Below are positions 35,252 through 43,150 of a DNA stretch of 64,000 nucleotides, in pieces. Origin of the DNA: Candidatus Poribacteria bacterium (GTDB lineage Bacteria; Poribacteria; WGA-4E; WGA-3G); contig JAPPES010000158.1 of the NCBI GenBank assembly GCA_028824125.1, forward strand, positions 62,001 through 126,000, written 5' to 3'. The number at the start of each line of letters is the position of its first letter. Within the stretch, counting starts at the first letter, position 1. Both the position numbers and the translations under genes were made by a program. The notes beneath the pieces were generated by a model that saw nothing but the letters and a program-made list of their open reading frames with translations, was not told the DNA's origin and did not search any database.

Positions 35252-35671
35252 TGATATGATTCACAATCAATGGATCAAGTATTCGGTCCCAACGTAAAGA
35301 GGATATTAAATTCCTGCCAACACTTTCATACGGACCCCAAAAATAATCTAAGTTCTACATTTTGTCAGACAGGACCCTCCAGAACATATCGGTTGTGACT
35401 GCTGGCTTTATTGCCCGCGGGGCACGATGAAATTTACCCTACGATGTACAATACGTTCTAAAATACATTTATTATTCTATTTTATATTCACTCCGGCATC
35501 ACAGGCCGGTATATATTTAGCACAGCAGAGACAGGGCTGCGGGACCCCGCGGATTCTGTCAGATTCACAAGTATTTACCTGATCCCGTTTTAACGATTTC
35601 ACGCTGACTTAGCAAGGCCCGCGTTTCTAATAAGTTAATTGAGAGAGGTATTACTGAGGAGTATGAAAATT
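35252..35671 (+). other. Long untranslated leader of rho
   Basis: About 420 bases between the promoter and the rho start hold no convincing ORF. Several GC-rich hairpins stand out against an AT-rich background: CCGGCATCACAGGCCGG (35493-35509), GCGGGACCCCGC (35539-35550) with flanking GACAG/CTGTC pairing, and a GCCCGCGGGGC palindrome near 35413-35423. Rho genes are often autoregulated through their leaders; a role here is inferred from position only. I do not recognise a known riboswitch class. Confidence 0.45.
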
Positions 35672-37006
35672 ATGGAGAGCTTGGAAATAAGCAAGCTCCA
35701 GGATATGGAGATTTCAGCTTTAAATACCATGGCAGAATCGTATGGTATTGCAGACAGCAATGGATTTCGGAAGGATGAACTCATAACTCGGATTCTACAA
35801 GAGGCCTCTGAGCAAAATATCCCTCTTCACGGAAAAGGGGTGTTACAAATCTTAGATGACCAAAATCAGAATTACGGATTCCTCCGATCCCCGCGTTCTA
35901 ATTATTTGCAGAGCGATGAAGATATTTATGTTTCTTCTTCACAAATCCGTTTGTTCGGGTTGCAGACCGGGCATGTTGTTGAAGGATTAATTCGTCCGCC
36001 TAAAAAATCAGAAAACAAAACAGAACGCTATTTTGCTTTGTTACAGATCGAGAAAGTCAACGGTGAACCGCCTGAATTGGTTAAGACGAGAACCCCCTTT
36101 GACAACCCCATGCCGGTTTTTCCCTATGAACAGTTGAAAATAGAACACAACCCCTCCGAATTCGGAACACGTATCATTGACCTTATGGCACCTATCGGTA
36201 AAGGGCAGCGAGGCTTAATTGTTGCCCCTCCTTTTAGCGGAAAAACAACACTTCTCAAAAACATCGCTTGTGGTATTGAAGCGAATCACCCAGAAGTTTC
36301 ACTAATCTTTTTGCTAATTGATGAACGGCCCGAAGAGGTCACCGATGTCATCCGAACGGTTAAAGGTGAAGTCATTAGTTCTACCTTTGATGAACATCCA
36401 GAACGACACATCCAAGTCGCAGAAATGGCGATCGAAAAAGCAAAACGGATGGTTGAATGTGGACAAGATGTTGTAATTCTACTTGACAGCATGACGCGTC
36501 TCGCAAGGGCACATAATATGACAGCACCCCACAGTGGGAGAACCCTTTCGGGCGGATTAGATGCTATGGCGATTGTGCAGCCTCGAAAATTTTGTGGTGC
36601 TGCACGCAAATTTGAGGAGGGCGGCAGTTTAACAATTATCGCTTCTGTTCTCGTTGATACTGAAAGCCGTTCCGACACGCACATCTATGAAGAATTCAAA
36701 GGCACTGCTAATATGGAAATCCACATGGATCGTACACTGTTAGAACTGCGGATTTTCCCGACAATCAACATTGAAAAATCAAAAACACGCCGTGAAGAGC
36801 TATTGTTAGGGCCTGATGTTCTTAACAAAGTTTGGATTTTACGGAAATTGACTGGCCAAATGAGCATCGCTGATTCAATGCAATTTTTGATTAAGCATCT
36901 TAGTCAGACGAAATCGAATGAAGAATTTCTTGAAAAGATGGTTGAAGATGCTGCCCAAACAGGAAAACAGCGCTCTCAATCCACCAGAACCGGAAATAAG
37001 AATTAA
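35672..37006 (+). CDS. rho: Transcription termination factor Rho
   Basis: The 444-aa hexameric RNA helicase releases RNA polymerase from transcripts. It has an N-terminal helical part, a cold-shock-like RNA-binding domain (GVLQILDDQNQNYGFLRS), and the ATPase core with Walker A APPFSGKTT. It also has LIDERPEEVTDV, Walker B VVILLDSMTRLARAHN and the secondary-site segment SGGLDAMAIVQPRKFCGAARK. The ATG at 35672 has GAGGAG ten bases upstream and is preferred to a TTG at 35639. The order rho-rpmE-prfA-prmC downstream is common in bacteria. Confidence 0.97.
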   Translation: MESLEISKLQDMEISALNTMAESYGIADSNGFRKDELITRILQEASEQNIPLHGKGVLQILDDQNQNYGFLRSPRSNYLQSDEDIYVSSSQIRLFGLQTGHVVEGLIRPPKKSENKTERYFALLQIEKVNGEPPELVKTRTPFDNPMPVFPYEQLKIEHNPSEFGTRIIDLMAPIGKGQRGLIVAPPFSGKTTLLKNIACGIEANHPEVSLIFLLIDERPEEVTDVIRTVKGEVISSTFDEHPERHIQVAEMAIEKAKRMVECGQDVVILLDSMTRLARAHNMTAPHSGRTLSGGLDAMAIVQPRKFCGAARKFEEGGSLTIIASVLVDTESRSDTHIYEEFKGTANMEIHMDRTLLELRIFPTINIEKSKTRREELLLGPDVLNKVWILRKLTGQMSIADSMQFLIKHLSQTKSNEEFLEKMVEDAAQTGKQRSQSTRTGNKN

Positions 37007-37078
37007 ATCTAATGTACCATAAGTTAGTGTATCACCACTACTAACTACCTAAATGCACTAATAAAAAGGAGTGATTTT

Positions 37079-37291
37079 ATGAAACCTGAAATCCACCCAG
37101 AAACAACTGAATGCACTATCAATTGCGTATGCGGTGCTACATATCAAACGGTTACAATCCAATCAGAAATGCGCGTGGACGTTTGTGCAAAATGTCACCC
37201 ATTTTATACTGGACAACAGGCACGCTTTATTGATACTGCTGGACGTGTTGAAAGTTTCCGCCGTCGTTATGGATTAACTGAGAAATCATAA
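37079..37291 (+). CDS. rpmE: Ribosomal protein L31 (zinc-binding type)
   Basis: A 70-aa protein with the L31 signature: CVCGA near the N-terminus, [12 protein letters not shown] and [11 protein letters not shown]. Cysteines of the CxC and CxxC type indicate the zinc-containing form. It is part of the 50S subunit. AAGGAG precedes the ATG. It lies between rho and prfA, a conserved arrangement. Confidence 0.95.
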   Translation: MKPEIHPETTECTINCVCGATYQTVTIQSEMRVDVCAKCHPFYTGQQARFIDTAGRVESFRRRYGLTEKS

Positions 37292-37381
37292 TATTATGAT
37301 GCCTATTGACGCATATTTATAGGGCATCCAATACTGCGTTCTCGCGCGGATATGGAGATTGTTTCTCTAAAGAGAATTGAA

Positions 37382-38455
37382 ATGCTCGATAAACTCAAAG
37401 ACATTCAGAAAAAGTTCATTGATGTCGAAAAATCATTAAGTGATCCTGCGCAAATTTCTAATCCCCAACGCTTGCAGGAACTCTCGAAAATGCATGCAGA
37501 GTTTTCGCCAATTGTGTCTGCGTATAAAGATTATCAGCAGCTGGAAACTGCTATTGAAGAAACCCAGACACTGCTGGCAGAAGAGAGTGATGCAGACATG
37601 TTAGAGTTAGCACAAGAGGAAGTGGATGATCTTGAGAAGCAAAAAGACGAGTTGACAGAAACACTTAAGATGCTTCTTATTCCAAAAGACCCTAATGATG
37701 AAAAAAATGTCATCATTGAAATTCGCGCAGGGACAGGTGGAGAGGAAGCGAGCCTATTTGCCGCAGAGATTTTCCGCATGTATACCCGATACGCAGAAAG
37801 AAAGAATTGGAAAGTGGAAATGCTTAGCGCAAATGCAACCGGGCTAAAAGGATTCAAAGAGGTTATCTTTTCAATTGAAGGGAAATCCGCATATAGTCTC
37901 CTCAAATATGAAGGCGGAATTCATCGCGTCCAACGAATTCCTACGACTGAAACGAGTGGACGAATTCATACCTCTGCTGTGACGGTCGCTGTGCTTCCTG
38001 AAGCAGAAGAAATTGATTTGCAAATAGATGAAGCAACTGAATTACGGATTGATACTTACCGATCTTCTGGACCGGGTGGTCAGAGTGTCAATACAACAGA
38101 TTCTGCTATCCGTATTACACACCTGCCAACAGGGATAATTGTAACCCAACAAGACGAAAAATCACAGCATAAAAATCGCTCAAAGGCAATGAAGATACTT
38201 CGAGCCCGTCTTCAAGAAAGAAAACAAGCGGAACTGAACAAGGAACGCGCGGAAACCCGCCGGTCCATGGTAGGTAGTGGAGACAGGAGCGAAAAAATTC
38301 GCACCTACAACTTCCCTCAATCACGCGTTACTGATCATCGAATCCAATTTAGTGTTCACCAATTAGAGACTATTTTAGATGGTGAATTAGCCCCGTTTAT
38401 CGAAAAGTTAACAACTGCTGACCAAGATGAAATGTTAAAGAACGAAGGAAACTAA
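37382..38455 (+). CDS. prfA: Peptide chain release factor 1
   Basis: RF1 recognises UAA and UAG and triggers peptide release. The 357-aa product has the codon-recognition PxT region (RIPTTETSGRIHTSA) and the GGQ motif (SSGPGGQSVNTTDSA). The frame is open from ATG 37352, but ATG 37382 (MLDKLKDIQKKF) matches the usual RF1 start. prmC, whose product methylates the GGQ glutamine, follows after a repeat-filled 180-bp gap. RF1 reading UAG is relevant to the amber codon noted at 25.35 kb. Confidence 0.96.
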   Translation: MLDKLKDIQKKFIDVEKSLSDPAQISNPQRLQELSKMHAEFSPIVSAYKDYQQLETAIEETQTLLAEESDADMLELAQEEVDDLEKQKDELTETLKMLLIPKDPNDEKNVIIEIRAGTGGEEASLFAAEIFRMYTRYAERKNWKVEMLSANATGLKGFKEVIFSIEGKSAYSLLKYEGGIHRVQRIPTTETSGRIHTSAVTVAVLPEAEEIDLQIDEATELRIDTYRSSGPGGQSVNTTDSAIRITHLPTGIIVTQQDEKSQHKNRSKAMKILRARLQERKQAELNKERAETRRSMVGSGDRSEKIRTYNFPQSRVTDHRIQFSVHQLETILDGELAPFIEKLTTADQDEMLKNEGN

Positions 38456-38462
38456 GTGCATT

Positions 38463-38600
38463 TATAGTAAAATCCAAAAATATGTTCACATTTTCGATGA
38501 ATAACAATCCCGACAAGCTCTCGCTGGTGAGGTGGGGAATCATGGTGAATACCTTATGCGTATTCGTCCTTCCAAGTTTCCACCTCCCTATTTCCTATCT
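38463..38600 (+). repeat. Truncated TATAGT repeat fused to a GAATAC hairpin repeat
   Basis: The left 70 bases (TATAGTAAAATCC..AATATGTTCACATTTT) match the repeats at 14.4 and 45.2 kb. The right end is missing and runs into a second motif, GGGGAATCATGGTGAATACC and GCGTATTCG, which recurs at 59475-59506. Located between prfA and prmC. Confidence 0.65.
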
Positions 38601-38635
38601 CACACTATGGAGTTCTCTGAAATCAGATAGAATTT

Positions 38636-39505
38636 ATGGCTACCAAAATCTGGCACGTGCTTGAACTCCTTGAGTGGACAACAGGTTATTTTGAAAAGCA
38701 TAACATTCCAACCCCCCGATTAGATGCTGAAGTGTTACTCGGGTACTTGCTCAAAAAAAGCCGTTTGCAACTCTATCTCCACTTTGATATGCCAGTCTTT
38801 CAAGACGATCTTTCGGTGTTCCGAGAGCTTATTAAAAAGCGAATTGCGCGCACCCCGATCAGCTATCTCACCAACCACAAGGAGTTTATGTCGCTGGATT
38901 TCTACGTTGATGAAAGGGTGCTAATCCCACGTCCAGAGACAGAATTTATTGTTGAAACAATTCTCAAGACGAAAGAAGACACACCGCAACGTTTATTGGA
39001 AATTGGCACGGGAAGCGGTGTGATTGCAACTGCCCTCGCGGTCAATATGTCAGAATGGGAAATCATCGCAACCGACATTTCTAAAGACGCATTGGCAGTT
39101 GCAGAAAAAAATAGGGATGTGCATGATTGTGCTGAACATATCACACTTCTGCACGGAGATCTTTTTGAACCGATTAAAATTTTGGAGGCCTCACGATTTA
39201 ATTGGATAGTTTCCAACCCTCCCTACGTTATGACCAGTGAGCGTGATGCCTTAAGTCCGGATATCAGAGACTATGAACCGCACATTGCCCTTTTCGCCGG
39301 CGAAGATGGTTTATCTGTCATCCGCCGCTTAGTTGCCGAAGCACCAAACTACCTTCAGCCTAAAGGCAAACTCATCTTTGAAATTGGGGACAAACAAGCG
39401 GAACAAGTAAAAGTATTGCTTAAGGAACAATCTACGTATCAGAATTATCGGTTTATTAAGGATTACGCCGGCATAGAACGGGTTGTCCTTGCGATTGCGG
39501 AATGA
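38636..39505 (+). CDS. prmC: Peptide chain release factor N5-glutamine methyltransferase
   Basis: The 289-aa SAM-dependent enzyme modifies the glutamine of the release factor GGQ motif. Visible motifs are IPRPETEFIVE, the SAM-binding LEIGTGSGVIA and the catalytic NPPYV (residues about 196-200). Its position after prfA is the usual one. The ATG at 38636 is the first in frame; no strong ribosome binding site is visible, perhaps because of the repeat insertion upstream. Confidence 0.95.
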   Translation: MATKIWHVLELLEWTTGYFEKHNIPTPRLDAEVLLGYLLKKSRLQLYLHFDMPVFQDDLSVFRELIKKRIARTPISYLTNHKEFMSLDFYVDERVLIPRPETEFIVETILKTKEDTPQRLLEIGTGSGVIATALAVNMSEWEIIATDISKDALAVAEKNRDVHDCAEHITLLHGDLFEPIKILEASRFNWIVSNPPYVMTSERDALSPDIRDYEPHIALFAGEDGLSVIRRLVAEAPNYLQPKGKLIFEIGDKQAEQVKVLLKEQSTYQNYRFIKDYAGIERVVLAIAE

Positions 39506-39555
39506 GATAGGCACATATTTGGGTATATTGCTGTGGTTATATACTCTTTTGGTCA

Positions 39556-39757
39556 CTAAGACGCGTTCAACACCAATTCGGTGCGTGCATAAATATCCTG
39601 CAAGCACAATTCGTAATCAATTGAACGCAGCAGCACCACATCACTGAGTCCTTGATATTCGGTCCTTACCCATTCAGTCTTTTGACGAATATAGTGTTCA
39701 ACGCTAACCTGGCCCTGTGAAACAAGGAGGTATTCTTGTAACGAATCAAGCTGCTTT
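39556..39757 (-). pseudogene. Uma2 endonuclease gene, 3' fragment
   Basis: Read on the minus strand, the bases following the IS right end encode KQLDSLQEYLLVSQGQVSVE and then HYIRQKTEWV to a TAG at 39556-39558. SLQEYLLVSQ followed by VEHYIRQ is the typical C-terminal half of Uma2 (DUF820) restriction-like proteins. The N-terminal half is at 41329-41745. Joining the two flanks restores one frame of about 199 codons. Confidence 0.8.
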
Positions 39758-39920
39758 TGACATACTCCCCCGCTAAAGTGAGGGGATTCTTAGCTCTTAT
39801 AGTGGCAGCAATTGTTGCTGCCAAACGGCTTTTCTTGCTTCCGTCTCTCGTGCCTCCGACTGAGGTCTTACTTGGACTCCACAAGCGCTTTGTGTCTCGG
39901 TATGCCCTACCGCGACATTT
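39757..39920 (-). ncRNA. Candidate omega RNA (TnpB guide RNA scaffold)
   Basis: In IS200/IS605 elements the guide RNA scaffold overlaps the end of tnpB and the right end, and the guide is the flanking DNA. The right-end hairpin (39768-39785) and GAGTATGTCAA junction are intact here, so an RNA with a guide drawn from Uma2 sequence below 39757 is plausible. The 5' boundary is arbitrary. Confidence 0.45.
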
Positions 39921-40984
39921 CTTAGGTTTATTGCAGCGTTTATATCTCTGTCTATTGATATACCACATTGACTGCAATGATACGTTCTTTCTGAAAGTGT
40001 CAAGTCGTCTTTTTTATGCCCGCAGCTACTACAAGTCTTGCTACTTGCATAGAATTGCGATACTTCTGTGACAGGGATTCCAAGCGTTTCTGCTTTGGTC
40101 TTGAGTTTAGAGAGAAACCCACCGAACGCACTATCTGATAACGCTTTCGCCAATTTCTTATTCTTTAGCATATTAGTAACTTTTAGTGTCTCAATACCGA
40201 TAGCAGATACCTTATTGACAATATCTGTAGTTGCTTTATGGTGTGCATCGTTTCGAATACAAGCGATGCGATAGTGGATACGTGCTATTTTCCATTTCTG
40301 CTTAACCCAGTTTTTCGATCCTTGAGTGCGTTTACTGAGTCTGCGATGAGCACGTTTCAGTTTATTCTCAAAATGTTTCAGAGGACATGGATTATCATAC
40401 TTTGTGCCATCAGAACAGGTTGCTAATGTGTTTATACCCACATCAATACCAACAACAGGATACGTTGAATTATCAACGGAAACTTCGGTGTTCTCTGTGT
40501 CTATGGTGATAGATACAAACCAACGATGTGCTGTTCTACTAACAGTAACTTTCATGATCTTTCCTGACCATCGTAACTCTTGAAACATCTTGACCCATCC
40601 GATTTTTGGAAGCTTAATACGCTTCCCATCTACTTGCACAGATTGATTATTGGTTGTGAAAGAATCTTTTTTCCCACGCTTTTTAAACTTCGGAAACTTT
40701 GTACGCTTACCAACCCAATTCGCAATCGCAGCTGACAAATTCACAAAGATGCTTTTGTTTGCTACAACTTGATCTTGTCCTTCTGTCCATCCATGTTCCT
40801 TCTTAGCCACGTTAAATCTCTCATTTAATGCGGATGCAGATAGAAACTCGTTATTATCTAAATGTGCCTTGAAATCTGCTAAGGCATGATTATATGCAAA
40901 ACGGGCATAACCGCACTGCTGAGCAAACCATCCCCGTTCTTTGTTATTTGGATTCAATGCAATCTTATGGGTTCTTAAGGGCAT
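39797..40984 (-). CDS. tnpB: RNA-guided nuclease TnpB (IS200/IS605 accessory protein)
   Basis: A 395-aa TnpB starting MPLRTHKIALNPNNKERGWF; an upstream ATG at 41053 would add 23 unusual residues. The RuvC-like catalytic residues all appear intact: D181 in GIDVGIN, E265 in GIETLKVTNM and D347 in DRDINAA. A zinc finger CSSCG..CSQCG lies between the last two. TnpB cleaves DNA next to a short adjacent motif under guidance of an RNA from the element end, helping the element persist. The host uma2 gene is disrupted. An apparently intact protein without tnpA suggests a recent loss or mobilisation in trans. Confidence 0.93.
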   Translation of the reverse strand: MPLRTHKIALNPNNKERGWFAQQCGYARFAYNHALADFKAHLDNNEFLSASALNERFNVAKKEHGWTEGQDQVVANKSIFVNLSAAIANWVGKRTKFPKFKKRGKKDSFTTNNQSVQVDGKRIKLPKIGWVKMFQELRWSGKIMKVTVSRTAHRWFVSITIDTENTEVSVDNSTYPVVGIDVGINTLATCSDGTKYDNPCPLKHFENKLKRAHRRLSKRTQGSKNWVKQKWKIARIHYRIACIRNDAHHKATTDIVNKVSAIGIETLKVTNMLKNKKLAKALSDSAFGGFLSKLKTKAETLGIPVTEVSQFYASSKTCSSCGHKKDDLTLSERTYHCSQCGISIDRDINAAINLRNVAVGHTETQSACGVQVRPQSEARETEARKAVWQQQLLPL

Positions 40985-41053
40985 ATAACTGTTTCCTTGA
41001 AAGGTTTCTGTTTCCCATTGTAGTGGTGTGGTAGCTGCTACAACAACTACCAC

Positions 41054-41321
41054 AGAAACAGCCCTATGAGTATACTATATTTCAACTCAAAAGTCAAATC
41101 TTTTTGCTAAATTAACGACTTGTGCCAGTTAACTAATTGTATTTGTTATTTTCACAGATATTAGTGTTATCATATAAACATATCGTCCCTACGGGACTGA
41201 AGAGCATATCAACCAATAGGAAACACGGACAAAACGTTTCGCTTATGTGAAATAATATTTTGCATAAGGTATAAGGTTATTTAGCACAACTCGTTAAATT
41301 AACATCTGTGTCGTTCTGTAT
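41054..41321. repeat. Left part of the IS: hairpin plus 17-bp imperfect inverted repeat
   Basis: This stretch occupies the place where tnpA is expected. It has a hairpin overlapping the longer tnpB frame (TGTGGTAG..CTACCACA, about 41022-41054). An inverted repeat, 15 of 17 matching, lies at 41109-41125 and 41284-41300, enclosing AT-rich sequence with a CGTCCCTACGGGACTGAAG palindrome. No ORF is visible. It may be a decayed tnpA region or a second small element. Confidence 0.55.
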
Positions 41322-41328
41322 CCCCGAG

Positions 41329-41745
41329 CTAAAGCAACGGGGTTTTAGAACGGAACGTCTGATAAAATTCAAATTTCTCACCTCTGTCATAGACTTCCGT
41401 TGAAGGTGAAAGAACTTCTATCACAACCCTTGGATTTAGTAGTGTATCAAAGACGTTATCCTCAAACCGAGGTTCTTCACAAGCAACGACAACATCTGGA
41501 TAAAAGTATGAGTTTGTTGAATGAATGCTTACGCGCATATCACTGGAATGGACTTCACACTTATGTCCCTTCAATTGGTCACGGAGTTCTCCAAAAATAT
41601 CACCCGTGATAAAACTATGTGCACGACTTGCACCGGACATTGCAATTATTTGTCCTTTTAGGTATTCGTGTTTTGTGGTCGCTTTGCGTTCAAAAGAGAT
41701 ATATTCTTGAGGCGTAAGATAAGTCCGCGCTGCAGCAGATGACAT
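41329..41745 (-). pseudogene. Uma2 endonuclease gene, 5' fragment
   Basis: The N-terminal 133 codons of a Uma2 (DUF820) family protein, starting MSSAAARTYLTPQEYISFER. It contains the nuclease-fold motifs FYPDVVVACE and RVVIEVLSPSTEVYDRG of the PD-(D/E)xK type. It runs through KFEFYQT and then enters IS left-end sequence, ending at an IS-derived stop. The rest of the gene lies beyond the element at 39556-39757. The function of Uma2 proteins is unclear. As it stands the product lacks its C-terminal third. Confidence 0.82.
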
Positions 41746-41871
41746 AAGTCCCTCCCAATCATTTCCTTTAAATTTGACAACAAAGTGGAATTACTATTCA
41801 GGATACGAAATCTTAAGTCTTAACTTTAATTATATCATAATTCCATTTTTCATTATAGCCAAAATAATTGT

Positions 41872-41900
41872 TTGAAAATATGTTGAAAATATGTTATAAT
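41872..41900 (+). promoter_or_regulatory. Sigma70-type promoter for xylA
   Basis: TTGAAA, 17-base spacer, perfect TATAAT, with the -10 box ending 34 bases upstream of the xylA start. The spacer itself contains a second TTGAAAATATGT copy, a 12-base tandem repeat. Confidence 0.78.
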
Positions 41901-41934
41901 CCAACGCAAAACGACAAACGATAGGAGTTAATGC

Positions 41935-43104
41935 ATGGCAGATCAGTATCAGCCCAAACCTGAACACAAGTTTACTTTTGGGTTGTGGACCGTGGGAAAC
42001 CCAGGACGTGATCCATTCGGAGACGTTGTTAGACCTCCTTTAAAACCGACCTATAGCGTCCAGAAGTTAAGCGAATTAGGCGCGTACGGAGTCAACTTAC
42101 ACGATAACGACCTGGTTCCATTTGACGCTTCAGCCGCGGAGCGCGATAAAATTGTTAGCGATTTTAAGAAGGCACTTGCCGACCACGGCATGAAAGTACC
42201 GATGGCAACGACCAACCTTTTTTATCATCCAATTTTCAAAGATGGTGCGTTTACCTCTAATGATCCAAAGGTCAGAGCGTTTGCAATTCAGAAAACGTTG
42301 AACGCTATTGATCTCGGTGTAGAACTTGGCGCAACAATATACGTATTTTGGGGTGGACGTGAAGGTGCAGAAGTGGACGCCGCTAAAAACGGTCCAGACA
42401 CCGTAAAGTGGAACCGTGAGGCGATGAACTATTTCACGCACTATGTTAAAGACCAAGGCTATGACCTCAAATTTGCTTTAGAAGCGAAACCGAATGAACC
42501 TCGTGGCGACATCTATCTCCCTACAACAGGACACATGCTGCATTTTATTGAGACGCTTGATCATCCTGAAATGGTTGGTGTGAATCCCGAATTCGCTCAT
42601 GAAACGATGGCAGGTTTGAGCTTTATCCACGGAGTCGCACAGGCTTATGAGGCTGGTAAACTTTTCCACATTGACCTCAACGACCAAAAAATGAGTCGAT
42701 TTGATCAGGATTTACGTTTCGGGTCAGAAAACATAAAAAGCGCGTTCTTCCTTGTGAAATTCCTTGAAGATGTTAACTGGGGTGGCAACAGGCATTTTGA
42801 TGCGCACGCATACCGAACTGAAGATGAACAGGGTGTTTGGGACTTCGCTGCAGGGTGTATGCGCAGCTACCTGATACTAAAAGAGAAAGCCCGTCGATTC
42901 AATGAAGACGCTGAGATTCAAGGCATTCTTGCCGAATTGCAGGCACGTGATCCTGAACTTGAAGCACTTATGGCAAATTACAGTGCTGAGAACACAGAAA
43001 AACTGCGAGAGATTGATTTCCAACCTGATAAGATTGCTCAGAAAGGACTCGGATACGAAAAATTAGATCAACTTACTTTTGAAATTTTAACCGGAATTAG
43101 ATAA
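41935..43104 (+). CDS. xylA: Xylose isomerase
   Basis: A 389-aa class I (actinobacterial-type) xylose isomerase converting xylose to xylulose, and also glucose to fructose. The catalytic histidine is in [11 protein letters not shown], the lysine in [13 protein letters not shown], and metal ligands are in [11 protein letters not shown] and HIDLNDQ. RBS AGGAG precedes the ATG. No xylulokinase is adjacent. A carbon starvation protein gene follows 46 bp downstream. Confidence 0.95.
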   Translation: MADQYQPKPEHKFTFGLWTVGNPGRDPFGDVVRPPLKPTYSVQKLSELGAYGVNLHDNDLVPFDASAAERDKIVSDFKKALADHGMKVPMATTNLFYHPIFKDGAFTSNDPKVRAFAIQKTLNAIDLGVELGATIYVFWGGREGAEVDAAKNGPDTVKWNREAMNYFTHYVKDQGYDLKFALEAKPNEPRGDIYLPTTGHMLHFIETLDHPEMVGVNPEFAHETMAGLSFIHGVAQAYEAGKLFHIDLNDQKMSRFDQDLRFGSENIKSAFFLVKFLEDVNWGGNRHFDAHAYRTEDEQGVWDFAAGCMRSYLILKEKARRFNEDAEIQGILAELQARDPELEALMANYSAENTEKLREIDFQPDKIAQKGLGYEKLDQLTFEILTGIR

Positions 43105-43150
43105 ATCTAACTTCTCGCTACGACTACATTGAAAAGTCGGAGTTTCGCTT

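Larger units (their letters stand above)
39757..41347 (-). mobile_element. IS608-like (IS200/IS605 family) element with tnpB only
   Basis: Both ends carry subterminal hairpins with a CTTTAGC loop as in IS608. The left end is CCCCG-TTGCTTTAGCT-CGGGG (41322-41342) and the right end CCCC..CTTTAGC..GGGG (39768-39785) followed by GAGTATGTCAA, where TCAA is the expected right cleavage site. The left boundary is uncertain by some 15 bases. The element lies inside a Uma2 gene. A Y1 transposase gene (tnpA) is absent: 41054-41321 has no such ORF and instead holds inverted repeats. So it cannot transpose by itself. Confidence 0.85.

Noticed and set aside
39666-39977. 103-aa minus-strand frame
   Set aside because: It crosses the IS right end in a frame different from both tnpB and Uma2.
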